Assembly: GCF_003003055.1 (NCBI RefSeq) | Contig: NZ_PVTV01000004.1 | Location: forward strand, 1-45,478 | Direction: 5' to 3' | Length of the DNA: 45,478 nt | Origin: Jezberella montanilacus | Lineage (GTDB): Bacteria > Pseudomonadota > Gammaproteobacteria > Burkholderiales > Burkholderiaceae_B | Part shown: positions 36,555 to 45,411 of the stretch, piece after piece | Layout of the letters: every line of letters starts with the position of its first letter | Numbering within the stretch: the first letter of the stretch is position 1 | The notes under the pieces: generated by a model | Seen by the model: the letters and a program-made list of their open reading frames with translations, nothing else | Told to the model about the DNA's origin: nothing | Databases searched by the model: none | Position numbers and translations under genes: made by a program

Positions 36555-39500
36555 TAATTTTCTGTTCTTTTAATTTCTATAATTTGGAAAGTCTTGGAGG
36601 TACTGCCAGTAAGGTGAAGTACAACTTCATCGCCAACAACAGCTCCAAAAAATGCTTGAGCCAGAGGAACACTTTCGTTAACTATGCCATTTAAAAAATC
36701 GCTTTTACCGCTGGTAATTTGTACCGTCAGCACTTCGTTAGGCTTAGCAAGATCCACGTAGCGAATCACATCACCAACCTCGACCTCCAGATCGTCGTCT
36801 GTATCGATTAATACCGAGTTAACGGCCTCGCGCTCAATCTCAGCTTGAACAGAGTTTTCAATCAATACAACCTCTGGCGTTACGTGCACCGCCGGTTGTC
36901 CCGCACCTATACCCTCTTCGATCCATGCCTCGCCAGATGCGTGCTCCGGACTCCAACTTCTGCGCATATCTTCGAGGAAGCTAATGAGCTTTTCAGTCTC
37001 TTGTCTAGGAGTTCGAAACCAGTCAGTTGACCAAATACGCCAGATGCGTCCACGCCAACCAAGCGATTCAAGAATTTCTTGCCGGATGCGGTCGCGATCC
37101 CGCACTGATAATGCAGAGTGATACGTAGCTCCATCACACTCAATAGCAGCTAAATATGAGCCTTGCGCATCGGGATGTTTGACTGCAATATCAATGCGAT
37201 ATCCAGCAACACCTAGCTGCGGGGTAACTTCATAGCCGCGCAGCTTTAACATTTCCATGACAGAAATTTCAAAATCACTGTCTGCCTCAAGACCCGTTTC
37301 CTCGACGGTAGTCAAGAAGGCTGTTCGGGCGTATTCGAGGTAATTTCGGAGTGCTTTTGTTCCATCAGGTGTTGTCCCATCCATAACGATGTCTTCAGGG
37401 CGCATTGACGTGTACAGTGCGATCGATCTTTTTGCTCGAGTGAATAAAACGTTAAGTCGCCGCCAGCCTCCTTGTCGACTGATAGGCCCAAAGTTCTGAC
37501 GTACGGCACTAGAGCCGGGAGGCTTACCAAATGTTGTCGAGATTACTATCGCGTCACGCTCATCGCCCTGGACGTTTTCGAGGTTCTTGATGAACAAGGG
37601 GGCGCCCTCATTGATCCAGTGTTCACGATAGGTATCTGCACCACGAACGGACCTTAGGCGCTCTTCTAACAGCTCAGCAATAAGGTCACGTTGCTTTATG
37701 TTTAGTGTCACGATGCCAAGGGACTCGCTAGGCCTTGTTGCAATATGCTCGACAACTGCATCTATCACCCGTTTAGCTTCACGTAGATTGGTTTGGTTTT
37801 CGTAAATGGCGTCTGCTAAGTAAACAGCTCGCACGCCCAGCCTGCCACCTTGTCCGTAGGGCGAGGGGAAGATGATCAGGTTCCCACGGTAGAAACTGTG
37901 ATTAGAAAAGGCAATCAGCGAATGATGTTGTGAGCGGTAATGCCAGCGCAGCGAACGTGTTGGTCTGAAATGTGACGAACATACGTCCAGAATGCTTTCG
38001 GCATCGGTGGTGGTGAAGTGGTCATCACTACTTTCTCCATCCTGTGACATACGGGAGAAAAATGATGTTGGGGGTAGCTGTTTAGGATCGCCCACGACGA
38101 CTAGCTGGCCACCGCGAGCAATCGAACCAATAGCTTCCTCGGGTTTCAATTGGGACGCTTCATCCATGATGACCAGATCGAACTTGATCACGCCTGGAGT
38201 CAAATACTGTGCCACTGCTTGTGGGCCCATCATGAAGCAAGGCTTCAGTTCTTGAATCGCTCCTCCCGCTCGGGTCAGAATTTTCCGAACGGGCATCCGT
38301 GGACGTTGTTGTGGCATGAGATAGTTCAGAAGTACCATCTCAGTACGGTCATCGACTCGTACTCCGTTCCTGCCGTTCGGTGGTGACGCCCTGCGTGTGC
38401 CTTCGTAACCGATGGCCTTGCCACGCAGTGAAATTATTTCCCTGTCCAGTCGCTTGAATTCGTCACGAATCTGGTTGTGCTTCAGCCCAGTAAATCGACC
38501 CAGCTCAGGAATGTTTCGGAAGGCTTCGCGTGTGATCGTACTGTAGGTACAGTAAGCGTAAGCGTCTGTTAATTCGTCGTGCTTGATTCGTTTCGTCTCG
38601 AGGAGCTCAACGAATACGTTCAACGTTAGCTCACTTGCTTCCTTGCGGCGGGTGAGGTACAGCGACCATGGAATCAGAAGGTCCTGATCCTGAATTGCCT
38701 TTTGAACGGCTTCATGCAATGCACTGACAAAAAGCTCCAAGTCTTCGTCTGCTGGCGCTCCTGTCCATACGTCCATTTCAAACATGCCGAATTGGGACAA
38801 AGTACTGCTTAAATTCTCGACTTGCTGCAAGCCTGTATGCACATCCTCCAGCGCAGCGACAAAGGTGCGCGAAGTTTCAATTGGATGTCCCGAGCGAAGC
38901 TTGTACTTTATCTGTGGTAACAAGTTGAGACCGTCGAGACTTTGACCAAATGAAAGGGCTTCGATGGCAGTTGCGCAGTCGGTGTCTACTCCCAAATAGA
39001 GTTCGTCGAGGAGCGTTTTGACTCGAGCATTTGCTTGTATCTGTGATTTCAAAGCAGAACGCTCCAAAGCCGCATCGCAGCCAGCTACCACCTGGTTGAA
39101 GGTGGCTTGGCTTTTTGCCTCCAGCTCTAGCCACTCGAATCTGTCCTCAAGAGATCCGGTAAGTTCTTTCGTCTTCTCCAACACTTTCTCAATAAGATGG
39201 CCTCCGCTGAATTCAGAAAGTCGCTTGAGCTTTTCACTGATGCTTTTGAAGGCCGAGATTGCTGTCGTGATCTCCAGTTTTACTGATGAGAATTCACGGC
39301 GCAGGGCGCGCGCCTGGTTAGCGGTGAAGTTGATTGGGTCGATCAGTACAACTTGAATATCCTCGGACGCAACTTTGATTCCACGATTCCACTTTGCTAA
39401 GGCTAGGTATCCCTCTAAGGGTGATGATGTCGCTGGTGCAGGAAAACCAATGAACTGTGTCCAAGTGGGAGAAGACTTCCACTGCTCTTTGAGACCTAGT

Positions 39501-41974
39501 AATTTGATGATTTGCTCGAGTTGTTCCAGTCGCTTTTCGCTCGGCATCTTTAGCTTGGTGCGCTGCAACGCTTTGTGCAGTCCCACGGCTTTGCGCCAAC
39601 GTCCCTGGAGGACCCGATACCAAGCATCACCTTCGCGTATCGTCAGGATTGCTTGTTTGATATCTCCTTCATGCGGCAAGGCGTCTACATAAAGTGAGTC
39701 ACTCAGTTCCTTCTCGAGCCTAGTCCATTCAGATTGGAGTGCAAGTAATTGATCGATGGCATGAACAGCGCCGTCGCGAGTCAGACCAGGAGCCTGGAGA
39801 TGGAAGTGCTCTTCAGGAGCGTCCAATATGAGATCGGCAAAGCTGAGTAATTGCTCCAATTTCTGCTTCGAACCGTCATAGGGAATGTTTTTCCCGCCGA
39901 TAAAGCTTATGACGGCCATATTGGCTGCTGAGAGCATGCCCGCTGTTTCAACAAGCTGTTGATGAAGAGTTCTTAGTTCGTTGAGTGTGCCTAGTTCAGC
40001 ACCCAAGATATCTGCTTGACGTTTAAGACTCTTTAGTTCATCTGCGCCTGACTTGGTGACGCTCGATTCCAATTTGAGGGCTGCCCTGACAGTACCGTCT
40101 AAGCTATGGAAGTGTTCGACCTGTTTGGCAAACTCTCCGATCGTTTTTGCAGCTGTTGCGCCTGTCTCATCATCTTCAAAGAAGCCAGGAATAAGGTGTA
40201 GGGGTAGTTGTTGATTTGCCGTCTCAAGCAAGCGCCTGAGCACAGTTAGTTGCTCACTACTAAAAGACAAAGAAAGGTTATGAACTCGGCCTCCGAGGAC
40301 ATTAGATAAATGCTTTGAGGCATCAACCAAAGCAAGCCCCCAGGCATCGGCTGCTTCGAATAACTGTGTGAGTTTGACCTCGTCGCCTGGTATCAACCGC
40401 TCAGGGTAAAAGCCCCAGAAAGTACAACTTGCATCGAAGCCGCCGACTGAATTGTATTGAGAGCCAATGTACCCGAGGCAGTCGGTGCGGCGACCAAACT
40501 CAAATTCAGAAATCTGAGTTGCGTCACCGATACTGATCTGGCTCAGCATGCTTTCTTCGTCGCTGAGACATTGACGGTGCTTTTCAGCACGCCACATAAT
40601 TTGGTGGAGAGTCAATCCAAACGCGTTATGAGCGATGGAGTTGATCAGGTCTGAATAGGCTTTGAGATCTTTGCGATGAGCTTCGAGCTGTTGCTGCAAA
40701 CGAGGAAGGTCATTAGGGTGGTTGGGTCTGAAGGTGATTCGCTTAGCGATTTCCTCCAAGACCCGTTTTTTGTTCGTCTTGTTGCTGTGCAGTTCAAGCA
40801 CGAACGGGTCTAGACCAGCTAGCGATAGGCGGTTTTTCACTACCTCAAGGGCGGCCAGTTTCTCAGCGACAAACAGCACCTTCTTGCCCTCGGCAAGACA
40901 AGCAGCAATCAAGTTCGTGATGGTTTGGGACTTGCCTGTGCCTGGAGGGCCTTCGATGACCAGGTTCTTCTTGAGCGACAAAACATCAATTAATGCACTG
41001 TGTTGTGAGCTGTCGGCGTCATAAACAAGTGGGATGTTTGCCCCTGGTCCTTCTTCCACCATGTGATCTTCGGCGAGACTGAGACCAGCTCCGGCTTCAT
41101 CAGCGCTGCCCTCGAATATTTCACGGACGATTGGGTGATCAACGAGGCCGTTTTCATCTCCGTTTGATGGCCATTTGTTCGGATCTAAATCACGCACCAG
41201 CAGCATATTGCTGAAACTGAGCAAGCACAGGGAGACGCGATGCTTCAGTCCGAATCCAGGTTGTTTTACGATGATCGCTTGAATTCCTGCGAAGTAAGCG
41301 TTGACATCAATCTGTTCTTCAGCGAGCTCAGGTAGGACTAGTCCAAAGTCGTTGCGCAGCTTTTCACGTAACGAGAGGTTCTCTGAGATATCGTCACCCG
41401 TGTACTGTATTGAGAACTGCTGAATGCCCGAAACGTCTTTTTTTTGCAATGACACTGGGATGCTGATCAACGGGGCAGTGTATGTCTTGTCGCTATCTCG
41501 CTGATCAGGAAACTCTAAAAAACCGAGCACCAAGAACAGCATGTTTGCGCCAGTTTCCTCAATTGCTAGCGTAGCCTCGCGCTCGATTTTGCGGCAGTGC
41601 TTAGCTAGGTCGTCCGGATACATCAGTGCCCTGACATTTGACTCTTCCGATTCTTCACCTGCGCCGGAGATGTCAAATCCTGTTGAAATGCCCGCAGATT
41701 TGGCCCACTCTCGTGGTTCGGGTCGCTGCAGACGACCGTTACGTTCAACCCATTCTCTACGCGCAGGTTCGGGCAGTCCAAGAACGCTGATGTTGGCTCT
41801 GTTATTTGTCTCAACTAACTTTTCATAGATAGCGGCTGGATGTCCTTCTACAAACTGAAGTGACTTACCTAAGGTATGTTTGAAATTGATAAGACGGTTG
41901 CGTCCTGTCAGATCGAGCAGCTTCAGGCGTAGTTGTTCGAGTGCAGAAATAAGTGGAGATGAACTTTCGTTCAT
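36554..41974 (-). CDS. Giant DUF4011-type SF1 helicase with MTES_1575/Vsr-like nuclease and GreA/GreB-like C-terminal domain
   Basis: 1806 residues. Residues 8-270 are a DUF4011-type N-domain (LRLKLLDLTGRNRLINFKH). The helicase motifs are Walker A GPPGTGKS (342-349), Walker B IMDEAS (D1271, E1272), GDPKQLPPT (1295-1303), HYRSQH (1345-1350), NVQGDERDAI (1467-1476) and LNVLFTRAKR (1507-1516), a UPF1-like superfamily 1 set. About 800 mostly helical residues separate motifs Ia and II. Residues 1565-1672 are a PD-(D/E)XK nuclease (D1595, E1612, D1614). Residues about 1728-1802 (VEVGDVIRYVDL...SVPLAQAFFGAVVGDEV) fit the GreA/GreB C-terminal domain. The start has AGAGG eight bases upstream. Family members are found with type I restriction loci, and an hsdM stump follows. 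Antiphage or plasmid defence is inference. Confidence 0.88.
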   Translation of the reverse strand: MNESSSPLISALEQLRLKLLDLTGRNRLINFKHTLGKSLQFVEGHPAAIYEKLVETNNRANISVLGLPEPARREWVERNGRLQRPEPREWAKSAGISTGFDISGAGEESEESNVRALMYPDDLAKHCRKIEREATLAIEETGANMLFLVLGFLEFPDQRDSDKTYTAPLISIPVSLQKKDVSGIQQFSIQYTGDDISENLSLREKLRNDFGLVLPELAEEQIDVNAYFAGIQAIIVKQPGFGLKHRVSLCLLSFSNMLLVRDLDPNKWPSNGDENGLVDHPIVREIFEGSADEAGAGLSLAEDHMVEEGPGANIPLVYDADSSQHSALIDVLSLKKNLVIEGPPGTGKSQTITNLIAACLAEGKKVLFVAEKLAALEVVKNRLSLAGLDPFVLELHSNKTNKKRVLEEIAKRITFRPNHPNDLPRLQQQLEAHRKDLKAYSDLINSIAHNAFGLTLHQIMWRAEKHRQCLSDEESMLSQISIGDATQISEFEFGRRTDCLGYIGSQYNSVGGFDASCTFWGFYPERLIPGDEVKLTQLFEAADAWGLALVDASKHLSNVLGGRVHNLSLSFSSEQLTVLRRLLETANQQLPLHLIPGFFEDDETGATAAKTIGEFAKQVEHFHSLDGTVRAALKLESSVTKSGADELKSLKRQADILGAELGTLNELRTLHQQLVETAGMLSAANMAVISFIGGKNIPYDGSKQKLEQLLSFADLILDAPEEHFHLQAPGLTRDGAVHAIDQLLALQSEWTRLEKELSDSLYVDALPHEGDIKQAILTIREGDAWYRVLQGRWRKAVGLHKALQRTKLKMPSEKRLEQLEQIIKLLGLKEQWKSSPTWTQFIGFPAPATSSPLEGYLALAKWNRGIKVASEDIQVVLIDPINFTANQARALRREFSSVKLEITTAISAFKSISEKLKRLSEFSGGHLIEKVLEKTKELTGSLEDRFEWLELEAKSQATFNQVVAGCDAALERSALKSQIQANARVKTLLDELYLGVDTDCATAIEALSFGQSLDGLNLLPQIKYKLRSGHPIETSRTFVAALEDVHTGLQQVENLSSTLSQFGMFEMDVWTGAPADEDLELFVSALHEAVQKAIQDQDLLIPWSLYLTRRKEASELTLNVFVELLETKRIKHDELTDAYAYCTYSTITREAFRNIPELGRFTGLKHNQIRDEFKRLDREIISLRGKAIGYEGTRRASPPNGRNGVRVDDRTEMVLLNYLMPQQRPRMPVRKILTRAGGAIQELKPCFMMGPQAVAQYLTPGVIKFDLVIMDEASQLKPEEAIGSIARGGQLVVVGDPKQLPPTSFFSRMSQDGESSDDHFTTTDAESILDVCSSHFRPTRSLRWHYRSQHHSLIAFSNHSFYRGNLIIFPSPYGQGGRLGVRAVYLADAIYENQTNLREAKRVIDAVVEHIATRPSESLGIVTLNIKQRDLIAELLEERLRSVRGADTYREHWINEGAPLFIKNLENVQGDERDAIVISTTFGKPPGSSAVRQNFGPISRQGGWRRLNVLFTRAKRSIALYTSMRPEDIVMDGTTPDGTKALRNYLEYARTAFLTTVEETGLEADSDFEISVMEMLKLRGYEVTPQLGVAGYRIDIAVKHPDAQGSYLAAIECDGATYHSALSVRDRDRIRQEILESLGWRGRIWRIWSTDWFRTPRQETEKLISFLEDMRRSWSPEHASGEAWIEEGIGAGQPAVHVTPEVVLIENSVQAEIEREAVNSVLIDTDDDLEVEVGDVIRYVDLAKPNEVLTVQITSGKSDFLNGIVNESVPLAQAFFGAVVGDEVVLHLTGSTSKTFQIIEIKRTEN

Positions 41975-42012
41975 ACCAGTACCTCTGTTTTTTTGAAACC
42001 CGGTGCTAAGTT

Positions 42013-42027
42013 AGCGTTTGTAACGCT
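42013..42027. promoter_or_regulatory. candidate operator upstream of the helicase-nuclease gene
   Basis: A perfect 6-base inverted repeat with a 3-base centre, AGCGTTTGTAACGCT, about 40 bases upstream of the helicase start codon. Position and symmetry suit a repressor site; no regulator is assigned. Confidence 0.3.
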
Positions 42028-42302
42028 GTACAAAGTTAAAGGATTGCTTGGACATAACTGATGTTCTTCGAGATTTAGCCTATGCTCATGTATGCAATGA
42101 ACGGACCCGCGTCGTGCTGCGTAATCATCGTATAGAGATCGCCTGTCGCGCGCAATTGAGCAATTACACATAATCAAGTCAACTTCAATTTATTTTGGTT
42201 AAGTAGGTGTGTTTTAAGAGAAATCGCCAGTCTTTAATACGGTGATACTTTTTGACAACTTTTTTATACAAGCACTGATGAGACTATAAAGTCCATACTC
42301 GT

Positions 42303-42350
42303 TTAGGGGCCGAGCATGTTTTGCGGTTGAAAACATAGCTCAGCTCCTAA
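42303..42350. repeat. long imperfect hairpin (20 bp)
   Basis: Arms 42303-42322 and 42330-42350 pair over 19 of 20 positions (one C-A mismatch, one bulged A, one G-U) with a 7-base loop GCGGTTG. It is not followed by a T-tract on the plus strand and not by a clean one on the minus strand, so it is a poor terminator. It could be a mobile-element end, a small RNA or a recombination/binding site. Confidence 0.6.
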
Positions 42351-42610
42351 TAGCAACCATTATTTTCTTTGATTTCTCAATTTTTTTACCTGATCGCATA
42401 GGCGATTTTCTAGGATTAAGTTGACGCCATTAAGATTAGTACAAAAAGGGATATTTTTGTTCAGTTGTTGTCTCGAACCTTTAAATGTAGTGGTTTTGAC
42501 GCCGGATGAAAATTGACCATTTTGGGGTGCGTCTAAAAACTTGGACTGGTGAGTTTTCGTCTGACGCCAACAGACTAAACTTAATACATCTGTAAAGTTA
42601 AAAAATCCGA

Positions 42611-43576
42611 CTAAATTGCACGTACCTGCAATAGAACGGACTCTCTATGAAAATCTAGAAAAGATTTCTGACCCTGCGTAAATGCGCCTACGTTGGTGGT
42701 GCTATTAATGTCTATCCCCATTCGTTGCAGCGATGGTCGATGCGCCACCGGCGAAATAATCAACTGCCCGTTATTTTCAAAACCAATAAAACCACGATCA
42801 AACAAATGGTCGATGCTCGGTGTGAGGAGCAAACCGTTTTCGCCGTCCAATCGTTCTTCATTTGAAGCATCGCGCCAGGGTTTGCAGTGGCTAGCTATGA
42901 GGTGCACGGGGTTATCAACGCCAGTAACTCGACAACGAGTCTCGATTTTTCGAACGCGCTCTTTAAAGATACCTTGTCCGAGGCGTGCCCGTACTAGTGC
43001 CAATTTCTCGGTTTCACGGATCGCTGGGTCGAGATAAATCTCGCTCTCGATCTGCAGCTCAGAAAAATCCAGATCATCAGCAGCGATAGGTTGTACTGTC
43101 TGCGCAGCGTCAAGCAGAGGCGACACCTCTGCGCCAATTAAATTGATCAGCTCGCTGGCTAAGTCTGAGTTTACGTGGGCTAGATAAACGGACTGCAAGC
43201 CATTACCGTTAGGCTGTAACGGCGAATACTTTTTTGGCAAGAACGGCAGCAGCAGGGCAATATGATCTTTAGGCCGTATCGAATTGGCTAAGGGAGTGAA
43301 GCGAACTTTTACCTTCCAGCCAATGTTCTCCCAATATGAACCAGCGGTGCCAAACTCGACAGGTTTTGGGCTTTCATAGCAATAGGATTCAGCGATACCG
43401 ATTGCCGCGATCCGGGTGTCTTTGAACGAAAAAATAAGATCTCCTGGGGAGACCTCTCGCATATTTTCGTAAAACTGATTTCGAGCCTGGTTTTTATTCT
43501 TCTTAGGCGACCAGAGATAACCGCCGTCAATTTCGTGACGGTACGTTTGGTTCTGATTGACCCACCAATAGCGCAT
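42611..43576 (-). CDS. EVE-like/HNH endonuclease (type IV, modification-dependent restriction candidate)
   Basis: A 321-residue protein. Residues 1-125 begin MRYWWVNQNQTYRHEIDGGYLW and continue with SPGDLIFSF, matching the EVE/PUA-like domain that reads modified bases. Residues 210-275 form an HNH_2 nuclease: C215 with GV, SHCKPW (H230), NGLLLTPSIDHLFD (H257). The EVE-HNH layout is that of endonucleases such as VcaM4I that cut DNA with modified cytosine. It would act against phages with modified genomes. The gene stands alone on the minus strand with an AT-rich region on both sides. Confidence 0.85.
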   Translation of the reverse strand: MRYWWVNQNQTYRHEIDGGYLWSPKKNKNQARNQFYENMREVSPGDLIFSFKDTRIAAIGIAESYCYESPKPVEFGTAGSYWENIGWKVKVRFTPLANSIRPKDHIALLLPFLPKKYSPLQPNGNGLQSVYLAHVNSDLASELINLIGAEVSPLLDAAQTVQPIAADDLDFSELQIESEIYLDPAIRETEKLALVRARLGQGIFKERVRKIETRCRVTGVDNPVHLIASHCKPWRDASNEERLDGENGLLLTPSIDHLFDRGFIGFENNGQLIISPVAHRPSLQRMGIDINSTTNVGAFTQGQKSFLDFHRESVLLQVRAI

Positions 43577-43675
43577 TCTTCGTAGCCGACAGCGTTTTAG
43601 GATTTACGTAACTAGTTTATACAGATTACTTATTTTGTTACAGTAAAACTTAGAGGTCCAGAAATTTGAGTCATC

Positions 43676-43699
43676 AGTGTCTCAACTCACTGAGACACT
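43676..43699. promoter_or_regulatory. palindrome between HNH and HD genes
   Basis: A perfect 9-base inverted repeat AGTGTCTCA (43676-43684) / TGAGACACT (43691-43699) with a 6-base spacer, about 100 bases upstream of the HNH start and just after the HD gene's stop. There is no T-tract, so an operator fits better than a terminator. It shares its GTCTCA/TGAGAC core with the site at 44270. Confidence 0.45.
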
Positions 43700-43730
43700 T
43701 CAGCGTTGCCAATTTGTTACCTTCAAGCTT

Positions 43731-44231
43731 TTACTGGCGACTCCACTGGTATGCTTTTTCAATATGTTTTGCTGCCTGTGAGGATAAAAACCTTGCGTCT
43801 GGGGTAATGTTGACTCGCCCCAAGTCCAAGCGGTCAGCATCCCAGCAAGTTTGAACCGTTGCGTGATCGTGCACCTTGCCACCGCTATGGTGCTCAATGG
43901 CTTCACACAAAACATCCATGCGCTTGGCGGTCAGCTCAAAATAAACTGTATTAAGTGACCGGGCGTATTCAGCCCCGCGCTTACCATGAAGATAATCGCC
44001 GCCATCGCTGTGGCGTTGGCTGTCGTGCAAAAAGGCGAATAGCTCTATCACCAATAAATCGGCAGAGCGTTCTGTGCCAATTGTGATGCCATGGTGCAGC
44101 ACACGGGCCCAATGATTGGCGCCATGGATACCATGCCAGCTAACTTTGAATTGTTCGCGTATGGCTTTAAGCATGCCTTGTTTGTCATACGTCTCGAGGG
44201 GAGCAGCTATTGGCTTTGTCATGAAAGGCAT
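43731..44231 (-). CDS. HD-domain phosphohydrolase
   Basis: A 166-residue protein. The HD-superfamily metal ligands are seen as H40 (HGANHWARV), H69-D70 (FAFLHDSQRH), H114/H115 (IEHHSGG) and D131/D133 (WDADRLDLGRV). These enzymes hydrolyse nucleotides or phosphodiesters; the substrate is unknown. Two further in-frame choices exist, with ATG at 44222 as likely as the first. It stands alone, downstream (on its strand) of one palindrome and upstream of another. It may be an ordinary housekeeping enzyme rather than a defence factor. Confidence 0.82.
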   Translation of the reverse strand: MPFMTKPIAAPLETYDKQGMLKAIREQFKVSWHGIHGANHWARVLHHGITIGTERSADLLVIELFAFLHDSQRHSDGGDYLHGKRGAEYARSLNTVYFELTAKRMDVLCEAIEHHSGGKVHDHATVQTCWDADRLDLGRVNITPDARFLSSQAAKHIEKAYQWSRQ

Positions 44232-44674
44232 AGTTTCTATACGTTGATCTTTATTCTACTTAGATTGATGTCTCAGAGCGTGAGACTCATAGTCGTTTTA
44301 TGGGGCAATAAGGTCAGGCATTGAACTGGTCGGTTTGAACAACGATTTTCAAAGGTTTCATGATCTGGAGTTTCGGCATAATTTTTTGACACACTGTGCC
44401 GCTGTGTCATCTGTTGTTCCACCGTGATCGCAAAAATCAAACAGTATTGGGATCTCGACCGCTTGTTACTCTCTGCTTTCGGCTAAGTCATCGCAACAGA
44501 TCTGTGCGTCTATCAATCAGGGGACTAATCAATGAACAAGGGGATATTCTTGCTTTACGTCTATCTGGGGTGCGGGGTGGTGTGCGCCACGGTGATTGCT
44601 ATTGGTGCTCGGATAGAAAATCTATCCGAATCTAAGGTGTATGCACTACCTGCTGACATTTTTTTGAATTCATT
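44232..44674. other. 443-base region with no convincing gene
   Basis: It contains a palindrome at 44270-44286 ahead of the HD gene and the start of a weak plus-strand frame at 44532. A GTGCCGCTGTGTCATC-rich stretch near 44395 has no recognised role. Otherwise I see nothing. Confidence 0.5.
44270..44286. promoter_or_regulatory. palindrome in the HD-gene promoter region
   Basis: GTCTCA (44270-44275), GAGCG, TGAGAC (44281-44286), a perfect 6-base inverted repeat 39 bases upstream of the HD gene start. The same half-sites occur in the palindrome at 43676-43699. Confidence 0.4.
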
Positions 44675-44780
44675 TCAAGTTTCGTCTGTGTTACTTATGA
44701 ACCAAACAAATTGTGATTTTGGGTTAATCATGAGGGCCATCAAACCGGATTTTATTGATCTCAATTCACCGGAAGGCTGA
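44532..44780 (+). CDS. possible small membrane protein (doubtful)
   Basis: An 82-codon frame. Residues 4-26 are hydrophobic (FLLYVYLGCGVVCATVIAIGA), and AGGGGA lies about eight bases ahead of the ATG. But the second half runs antisense through the end of the minus-strand frame at 44675 and looks like noncoding translation. If real, it may be a single-span membrane peptide. No family recognised. Confidence 0.25.
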   Translation: MNKGIFLLYVYLGCGVVCATVIAIGARIENLSESKVYALPADIFLNSFQVSSVLLMNQTNCDFGLIMRAIKPDFIDLNSPEG

Positions 44781-45397
44781 TTCGAAATCATAAGATGATT
44801 CATCCATTCTTCTTGTGATAGCGAACCGATCAATTCAAAAGGTCTTTTTATTTCACCGTCAGAGCAGAAGAAGTTTTTGATATGTTTAAGACTGAAGAAC
44901 ATATTCTCCGACCCGAAATCACCACTAATAGATAAAGTAATTTTGATTCTTTTATCTGCCACTAGTTTATTTATAAGTGTTAACCAGCGCAATATTCGCT
45001 CGAGTTTTTGACGCACGCCGATTTGATAATTTTCATCTAACACTGCAAGTTTCAATGCCTGTATGCAGTCGATGCTTTTGGGCGCAACTGATGATGCGTA
45101 CTCTGCGAGTGCAATTGGCCCAGGTCGATCCCAAAAACCGTGAATAGATGTGGTGATTTTTTCGTGAGTTGTTAAATGCGCAGATATTGCAATTCCGTTG
45201 CAAAGGTACAGGCCGATCAAATTATTAAAGGTTTTATTGGGAATAGAAACACTTAATTTTTTTGTTCTGCGTCGCCCTAAATTGAGCCCCAGAGTCCGCG
45301 TTGTGCGCCATAACGAGTCTGGGGATATGGACAGATCAGAGGCGATGTTTTTTAGTACCGAATCCTTATTGATATTTTCTATCTGACCTGTCTGGTT
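44675..45397 (-). CDS. Hypothetical protein, 5' end uncertain (possible HTH; frameshifted or truncated)
   Basis: The frame is open for 240 codons from 45397 to the stop at 44675. The only start codon of note is a TTG at 45220 (181 residues). Yet the 59 codons before it also read like protein, including VLKNIASDLSISPDSLW and RTTRTLGLNLGRRR, which look like a helix-turn-helix with basic wing. A second frame is open from the window end to 45366, so a frameshift near 45366-45397 could join a longer gene that enters from outside. The C-terminal 180 residues match nothing I know. Confidence 0.5.
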   Translation of the reverse strand, partial: NQTGQIENINKDSVLKNIASDLSISPDSLWRTTRTLGLNLGRRRTKKLSVSIPNKTFNNLIGLYLCNGIAISAHLTTHEKITTSIHGFWDRPGPIALAEYASSVAPKSIDCIQALKLAVLDENYQIGVRQKLERILRWLTLINKLVADKRIKITLSISGDFGSENMFFSLKHIKNFFCSDGEIKRPFELIGSLSQEEWMNHLMISNQPSGELRSIKSGLMALMINPKSQFVWFISNTDET

Positions 45398-45411
45398 TTA
45401 TCGGACCATTT

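Larger units (their letters stand above)
41975..42610. other. 636-base AT-rich noncoding region between helicase gene and HNH gene
   Basis: No convincing gene. It holds a palindrome at 42013-42027, a long hairpin at 42303-42350, and a segment at 42498-42524 (GACGCCGGATG then AAAATTGACCATTTT) that resembles the repeated ends of some IS21-family elements from memory. The hexamer GACGCC recurs at 42423, 42498 and about 42564. It is lower in G+C than the core genes, a mark of foreign DNA. Confidence 0.5.

Noticed and set aside
41971-42177. 68-codon minus-strand frame whose stop overlaps the helicase start (ATGA)
   Set aside because: Protein-like features are absent and the helicase has its own Shine-Dalgarno sequence; the overlap is probably chance.
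42739-42750. Eleven-base match (GATGCGCCACC) to the 3' end of tRNA-Met, a possible attachment-site copy
   Set aside because: It lies inside the HNH coding sequence in frame with conserved residues and does not extend into the T-arm; chance match.
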